From contig KV419443.1 of assembly GCA_001630475.1 (NCBI GenBank), positions 141,514 through 205,513 of the forward strand: DNA of 64,000 bases. The letters are read 5' to 3'. Positions 58,372 through 64,000 of this stretch are shown here, piece by piece; within the stretch, counting starts at the first letter, position 1, and every line of letters begins with the position of its first letter. Below the pieces are notes generated by a model that saw nothing but the letters and a program-made list of their open reading frames with translations, did no database searches and had not been told where the DNA came from. Source of the DNA: Sistotremastrum niveocremeum HHB9708. Its lineage: Eukaryota; Basidiomycota; Agaricomycetes; Sistotremastrales; Sistotremastraceae. The position numbers were made by a program, and so were the translations under genes.

Positions 58372-59381
58372 CTATCGATGAAAGTGTAGGTGGGGCAGAA
58401 TCAGAGTGCGAACTGCAGAAACGGACATCTTATGTCGAGTACGTGCCAACGCGTGTATGAGAGAGGCAATGTGCGGTTGTTCAACCGTTGCTGAGACCTG
58501 TGAGGGTTGGCTGTGCCCTGGCCTCGAGGCTCACAGGATACTTTAAACACAGCGGGCCCTGAACAAAAATCCAAATAGAATGGGGTGAGAATATGCTGAG
58601 CTTCAGCCACTTTAGGGCAGGTCATTCTGACTCGGAACATGTTTTGGAATACTCGACATGGTCTTATATATTCGCGTTAGGAATATGATTAGATGGACGG
58701 TCGTGATCCGTCTAATATCTCACCATGTTCCGACACGGATTTTTAAAACAATCGCACGGGCTCAGAATCAGAAAGACCTGAGATCGTGAGGGGCATTCTC
58801 GATGAGTCAGCTCGGGATTGATGAGCCTCATCGCGCCGGGATTTTGCTGAGATCGGCGCTTCTGATCTCAGGCGCTTCGGATAGGAAGCGGCTGAGAAAT
58901 TACCTCGGAAACCGAGGCTGATCGAAATCGGAAATGAGTGAGGATCGTTTCGCACTTCGCGAAGACAATCGGGCTCGGAGAAAAACTGTAATTCAGAGCG
59001 CGAACACGGCTGAGCTGAGAATGGGATGATTTCTAATTTTGATGCCTTATGCGCTCACAGACCGATTGCGAATATAGATCATATTCTCAAAAAAAATCTC
59101 ACTCTATGCTTTTCGCATTCCCGTTCGGAAGGCACTTGGAGTCGTAGCCATAATCTCACAGATATCACAACGCGAAAAGGCCGGCTTTAATGTGAGTAAT
59201 TCTCGGTTATATTCTCACCAAAATCCTGATGCTTTATGACGAATATTCTGACGGGGAATATCGTCCGCAGTGAAGAATCCGCCAGCCGCAGTCAGCTCGC
59301 CAACCTGCGGCGGACGGAAAGTGCATCGCGGATTGCAGACTACGGACTACAGATTGGACTCCACGCCGCGACATTGCAGAC
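58372..59381. other. Intergenic region
   Basis: Promoter of the kinase and about 900 bp of unannotated sequence up to the hAT-type element. No gene seen. Confidence 0.4.
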
Positions 59382-60126
59382 TAGTGTTGTAACGATCAGA
59401 TATAAAATATCGCAAAATATCGCAAATCATATCATATCATATCACTTTGCGATCAGATATGTGATCAAATATCCTGAGTTTGGAGGTGATCATGATCAGA
59501 TATTATCGCCCTTTTCAGATTTCAAAATATCGCAAAATATCGATTTAAACTGATAAAAACTGATGTGATTTTGGGTGAACCTGGGGTCAGTTTTGGGTGA
59601 TATTTGGGGTATCTGGAGCTAATAATAGCAGTATATATCATCTGATAATACCCATATACCCTCTATTGTACTATGTCACAGTGTTTTTGCCCCTTATATC
59701 TCATATATAGGCATATTCTCACCCTCAGGGGTCCAGTTGTCACCCATGTTACTCTCAGTCACAGGTCACCCAGATGCTCATCCTTGCCAGGAAGGCAGCA
59801 TTCAGCCACTTATATCACTGCTTACACCATGTAAGAGGTGATATACCAACCCAGAAGCATGAAAACATGATATATCATTGGTTGGAAATAGATTACAGAA
59901 GGATTTGAGAAAAAACTGCAATATAAATCGATTTTTATCGATTTTTATCGCAAAAGCGATCTAAACTGATTTAAATCGATATTGATATCGCAGTTTGGGG
60001 GAAAAAATATCGATATCGCGATATTGATCAGATATTTTGAGATTTTGGAAATTGCAATATCGATCATGATATCGATATTTCAAAATTTGGGTAAAATATC
60101 TGATTAGATTGCATTTCACAACACTA
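59382..60126. mobile_element. Non-autonomous hAT-type element (MITE), 745 bp
   Basis: The ends are TAGTGTTGT and its reverse complement ACAACACTA, with partial inverted similarity further in (GATCAGATA against TATCTGAT). The element is flanked by a perfect 8-bp duplication TTGCAGAC (59374-59381 and 60127-60134). Eight-base target duplication and TAGTGTTG-like ends are hallmarks of the hAT superfamily. No transposase is present. The interior is AT-rich and packed with ATATCG/CGATAT words, giving self-complementary arms. The target lies in otherwise plain intergenic DNA. Confidence 0.8.
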
Positions 60127-60273
60127 TTGCAGACGGACAGCAAGAATGGTTGGGGGTTTGCAAAGAAGCGGTGACCGATTCTGGCCAGATTAGCTGGTTG
60201 TCCAGCAAATATTACACAAAGCACACACAGTCACGTAGATACATTGCGTTATCAGATTAAAACATCGGTTGCT

Positions 60274-61199
60274 CTAACACGACAAAGTCCGTTCTTCCAA
60301 ACGACGCCTACCTAGGTCCCAGAGACTCAGGGATCCAGATGCCATTGAGTCCCAGTTCCTTGATGGACTGGGAATATCCCTCAAAATCTCAATCACAGCA
60401 ACACGAGAATCCATTCTCTCGCAATCGGCATAGGGGCATGCAACCGTGATGCAGTCCCGCTGTCGCTCTGCCAAGATGTCCCGAGCGATGAAATGGGCAA
60501 AGACGATGATGTCAAGGCGAGGATTTTGGTCGCAGAGTTCCTCCACACCCCGAACGCAAGCGATTTTCCGGTCGGTGATCAAGAGGGCAAGATGCGTGAC
60601 AGTAGTGAGGATATCGAGAAGGTAAGAGAGGGGGGTGAAGTCATTGTGCGTATGCTGGATGGTGAGATGTGTGCATTGTCGGAAGACACCTGGTGCTGGT
60701 AGTCGAAAGCTTTCGAACAGCCTGCAGTCCGTATTGAAGAGAGTGACGTGCTTCGGGGTGGACCTTGCGATCTCGCTAGACCAAATCCCCGCAGTGACGC
60801 CAGGTCGAGTGTGACGGAGACTGACACCTTGAATGCTGAGGCTGTGTAGGCGAGGACAAGCATCGAGGATCTCGAGGGCGAAAAGGGTGTCGTGGGACGT
60901 ATTGAGGAAGAGGTGTTTCGCGAAGGATAATCGTGCGATATTTCGAGGTTCAATGACAAAGGAGCCAAGGGTTCGGTATCCAGAGAGCTTGATACACTCG
61001 TAAAGAATTGGACGAACCCTATGATAGGCAACTGAAGTCAGCGCTAGGAATGAATGTCCAAGAACACGTACCATGCAGCGAAGTTCTTAGAAACCATCAT
61101 GAGTTTTAGGCAATACTGCTTCCCTCCATGAGCTGCCAGCTCTACGATCATCACTTGTACATCGTGTGGGAGGGAGGGAGATAGCAGCAGAAATGACAT
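60274..61199 (-). CDS. F-box-like protein, 290 residues, copy 1
   Basis: Exons 61199-61072 and 61018-60274 join at GCATG|gtacgt...catag|G (phase 2, Trp codon). The N-terminus (LSPSLPHDVQVMIVELAA, then LKLMMVSKNFAAWVRPILYE) has the pattern of the short F-box-like domain common in Agaricomycetes, followed by a leucine-rich-like region (LEILDACPRLHSLSIQGVSL, CTHLTIQHTHNDFTPLSYLL). The end is DLGRRRLEERTLSC. The paralogue at 63025-63978 has the same intron, so the pair is a tandem duplication now separated by about 1.8 kb that includes a hAT-type element. It may recruit a substrate to an SCF ubiquitin ligase. The ATG at 61199 aligns with the paralogue's start. Confidence 0.8.
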
Positions 61200-62298
61200 G
61201 TCACCGGATTCCGTGCGATTCAGGCGTCCGTGTTGTCCAAAACGCGCGATCTTGGATATCTGGGTTGGAGGACATATTTGATTTGACTGGCAGGTTAAGC
61301 AGGTTCTGGTGGACAAGCGAGAATGCCTTTATGAGCATTGGCAGGCTCTGCCCATTACCTTGGCCGTATCGGGAAATAGCCGATGACCGAGAGGCGCCGG
61401 ATCCGGAAAATCGTGCGAAATGCGCTGCAAGCCATTGGCCACGTTTCCGCACTCCCTTCCGCAAGTCGCTATAGTACAACGAATTATTATGTTGAATCTG
61501 TTTGGCTTCAATCTTTGCGCGTCACCAACGGCATTAATATCATTGTCTTCAGGCTGCCTCAACTTAGACAATCATATTAGGACGCCACCTGCCTCGGATA
61601 CCGCTGCGAATCTCGCTGTTCCACCGTGGCCCTTCCGGATCCGTTCTCTCTCTATCCCCTCTGTCTGTTTTGGGTGGTGGTGCTATATCTGCGGAACCTC
61701 ACTGGGAAATCTGGTCTGAAGAAATTCGCATATTCCTCTGGAAATGTCTCACCTGCTAGAATCGGGATCAGTGCGCACGACTAGGCTTCGGTCAAGTCCC
61801 ACGACCACACCTCTGGCTGAACTTTTGGACTGTCTTCGGATGAGGCGAAGACCGGAAGCTCAAGAATGGATCGAGAGGAATGATGGGGCGAGCTACCTCG
61901 TGGCCTGATCACCTACTCATCAAGACATCTGTAGATGCAAGCGAAGTGAACTCACCTGGCCATCGATGTGGGGTCTGGATAATCCAGTGGATTCTGGGAG
62001 CATGCGGAAAGTAGTCAGGCAGAGAGGAGTCAGAGCGTGTTCTATCTCGCTTCAATATCTGACAGTCTGTCAATAATTCTGGACATTATCATGATTTCTG
62101 ATATTTTTTCGCAGCCCATCGTTTCAGGTTTTCTCTGGCACATGTGCTGGGGCTGATTGGATGCATCTGATGCGAACGCGCAGGTAGGCTCACCGAGTAT
62201 GGATCTCTGGTAGCCTCAAATATTATAGATATTTACAAATTCATTGAGTCGCTGTGAATCTCGACCGCTGAATTCGCTTCGAGCATTAATATTACAGT
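61200..62298. other. Intergenic region before the second hAT-type element
   Basis: Frames on both strands overlap without domains. Nothing supported. Confidence 0.35.
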
Positions 62299-62813
62299 TA
62301 GGGTTTTAAGGTCCAGTCATGACTGGACCTTGGCCCTTCTTTCTCATAACCGGCAACTGCCGGTCCGGTTGCGGACCCAATTTTTGCATGACTGGCAGCT
62401 GCAACTGGTTGCAGGGTCTAGCAACCTGTCACAAAAAGACCAGTTGCCTGACCAGTCATGGGCAGCAACTGAGGTCATAACTGGTATAAACTACTATTTT
62501 ATTCATTTATATATTGTTTTTGGGTCTTATCAGTGGTCATATAGTGTCTAGTAATACTTAATAACACTATAGAATGCAATATATGATGAAAACAAGGGTA
62601 TAAAGACCCACTTGAGACCCAAAATACCCAGTGACCACCCTGTTTGGGGACCCTCAAGAGTCCTCAGTTGCGACCACAGTTGTGACTGGTTACAACTGCA
62701 GTTGCCAGTTGCCTAATTTTCAGAAATCAAAAAGACCGCAACTGCAGGTCCAGTTGCAACCTGACTGCAACTGCAGTTTTTTGCAGTCACATGGACTGGA
62801 CCTTAAAACCCTA
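62299..62813. mobile_element. Non-autonomous hAT-type element (MITE), 515 bp
   Basis: Terminal inverted repeats TAGGGTTTTAAGGTCCAGTC and its complement, with a perfect 8-bp target duplication ATTACAGT (62291-62298 and 62814-62821). No transposase. The interior is built from many GCAACTG/CAGTTGC words in both orientations. It differs in sequence from the 59382 element, so the two are separate hAT-type families. It sits between the two F-box-like paralogues. Confidence 0.82.
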
Positions 62814-63024
62814 ATTACAGTCCCAAAATCGAATCCTTGCGTCGATAGTCCTTAGTCTTGTCTTGTTCAACTGTGTGATTTGTTACGTAGCTGGTTCAAG
62901 AGATATTGGGACAATGTCATATGATATATTACATTTAACGTTCAGTTCAGAAGACAGACTGGTCGAGGCGACATGTACTGACGGCGGAAAGGACTTTATT
63001 TGTGTGGAACAGGATATGACGAAA

Positions 63025-63978
63025 TCAGGAGTGTGATAGCTCACGTTTCTGCGCGGCGAGCTCTTCCAAACGCATCCTGCCCAGATCCCAAATATTCAAC
63101 GAGCGTTTGGCCAACGCGCTCCAATTTGTCGATGGGCTGGGAAGATATCTGAGTATCTCAATGAGAGCCACCCTGGCATCCATCGCCTCGAACTTATGAG
63201 ATGGAAGTTGGTAAGACGTTATCCCCTCTTTCTCCCATGCGTCTACGATGTCCTTTTTGATGAACTGAGCGAGGACGATGATGGTCAAGTGAGAGTTCTT
63301 CGCGAAAAACGCTTCGGCGTTCCGAAGGCCGTAGATCCGGGGAAACGTGTAGAGGAGAGCGAAGTGAGTGACAGTCGGAGCAAGACTGAGCACGTATGAA
63401 AGAGGGGAGATGTCGGTGGATGTGTGTTGTATGGCGAGATGTGTGCAATTTTGGAATATGGCTGGCATGGGAAGTTGGAATCGCTCGAAGAGCCAGCAGT
63501 GGGCATTGAAGAGAGTGACGTGGGAAGGGCGACATGTGACAGTCGTACTAGACCAAAACCCTATGTGTTCTCCATGAAGAAAGTCGCGAAGACTTAGCCC
63601 TTGAACGGCAAGGCTCTGAAGTCGGGTGCATGAATTGAGAATTTGGAGATCGAGAGGGGTGCACCGAGATCCATGCAGAAAGAGATGTTTGATGAAAATA
63701 CATCTCCTCGGGTTGCTGGGTTCGAGAAGAAGTGGTCCGAGCGTCTGGGCTCTGACAGTCGAGAGCCTGACCCGCTCATAAAGGATGGGACGGACCCTAC
63801 AAGTCATTGTGGTTAGTAGGTGGGTGTCAGGCGTATGAGGCATGACCAACCAAGCAGCGAAATTCTTCGAGACTAACATCAGTTTTTTGATATATATTTT
63901 GCCACCGCGAGCAGCACACTCGACTATAATGACTTGGACGTCGTGTGGGAGCCGAGGAGATAGGGTGTGATATGACAT
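63025..63978 (-). CDS. F-box-like protein, 299 residues, copy 2
   Basis: Exons 63978-63851 and 63796-63025 join at GCTTG|gttggt...tgtag|G with the same phase-2 Trp junction as its paralogue. N-terminal domain: LSPRLPHDVQVIIVECAA, then KKLMLVSKNFAAWVRPILYE. The remaining part has leucine-rich-like strands (LQILNSCTRLQSLAVQGLSL, CTHLAIQHTSTDISPLSYVL), and the C-terminus is helical and charged (DLGRMRLEELAAQKRELSHS). The intron also reads through in frame by chance, which would add about 17 residues, but the paralogue comparison supports splicing. Role by family: adaptor of an SCF ligase, substrate unknown. Confidence 0.82.
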   Translation of the reverse strand: MSYHTLSPRLPHDVQVIIVECAARGGKIYIKKLMLVSKNFAAWLVMPHTPDTHLLTTMTCRVRPILYERVRLSTVRAQTLGPLLLEPSNPRRCIFIKHLFLHGSRCTPLDLQILNSCTRLQSLAVQGLSLRDFLHGEHIGFWSSTTVTCRPSHVTLFNAHCWLFERFQLPMPAIFQNCTHLAIQHTSTDISPLSYVLSLAPTVTHFALLYTFPRIYGLRNAEAFFAKNSHLTIIVLAQFIKKDIVDAWEKEGITSYQLPSHKFEAMDARVALIEILRYLPSPSTNWSALAKRSLNIWDLGRMRLEELAAQKRELSHS

Positions 63979-64000
63979 CGGAATGGAGATTCAATCGAGA

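Noticed and set aside
62299-62813. Gene on the plus strand at 62330-62551 and 62631-62855
   Set aside because: These frames lie inside the hAT-type element and only reflect its internal short repeats.
1-64000. tRNA, rRNA, CRISPR arrays, bacterial-type operons and retrovirus-like or Polinton-like elements
   Set aside because: I looked for T-loop/A-box patterns, regular spacer arrays, reverse transcriptase, integrase and capsid-type motifs and long terminal repeats and recognised none. A profile search would be more sensitive.

Overview
The window reads as chromosomal DNA from a basidiomycete fungus, most likely Agaricomycotina; I cannot name the genus. Nearly every convincing gene is cut by GT-AG introns of about 45-65 nt with CTNAC/TTGAC-type branch points. 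The gene content is what that group expands: F-box proteins, BTB/POZ proteins, kinases with an HGDLKG catalytic loop, and fungal SLATT-domain membrane proteins. Gene models were joined by hand from splice sites, reading phase and paralogue comparison. No database was searched.

Layout. 0-5.5 kb: end of a Ser/Pro-rich gene, then a head-to-tail array of three BTB/POZ paralogues, the third decayed. 5.7-21.4 kb: a tandem segmental duplication, the most unusual part of the window. Two full units (about 5.7-12.1 and 15.3-21.4 kb) each hold a small bHLH-like gene on the minus strand, a divergent plus-strand gene with two bHLH-like modules, and a convergent BET1-like SNARE gene. A third, shorter unit (12.1-15.3 kb) lacks the small gene. 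All five bHLH-like genes are open. Only the last BET1 copy is whole. The promoters share arrays of a TCGAACCA motif. 22.3-27.3 kb: a kinase-pseudokinase fusion gene head-to-head with an F-box gene. 27.3-34.1 kb: one unknown gene, an inverted repeat and a long empty stretch. 34.1-36.6 kb: a putative mitochondrial protein and a metal-dependent amidohydrolase. 39.5-50.9 kb: two SLATT genes flanking two F-box paralogues and a kinase that is again head-to-head with an F-box gene. 52.2-58.4 kb: two more kinases and an SP/R repeat. 59.4-64 kb: two F-box-like genes and two non-autonomous hAT-type elements with 8-bp target duplications.

How the genes fit together. Most of the genes look like recently duplicated regulatory families (transcription factor-like, kinase, F-box, BTB) rather than a metabolic pathway. 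The only enzyme with a clear metabolic fold is the amidohydrolase. The best candidate for an undescribed system is the bHLH-like array: paired divergent genes, double bHLH-like modules, one shared intron position inside every module, and a common promoter motif suggesting cross- or self-regulation.
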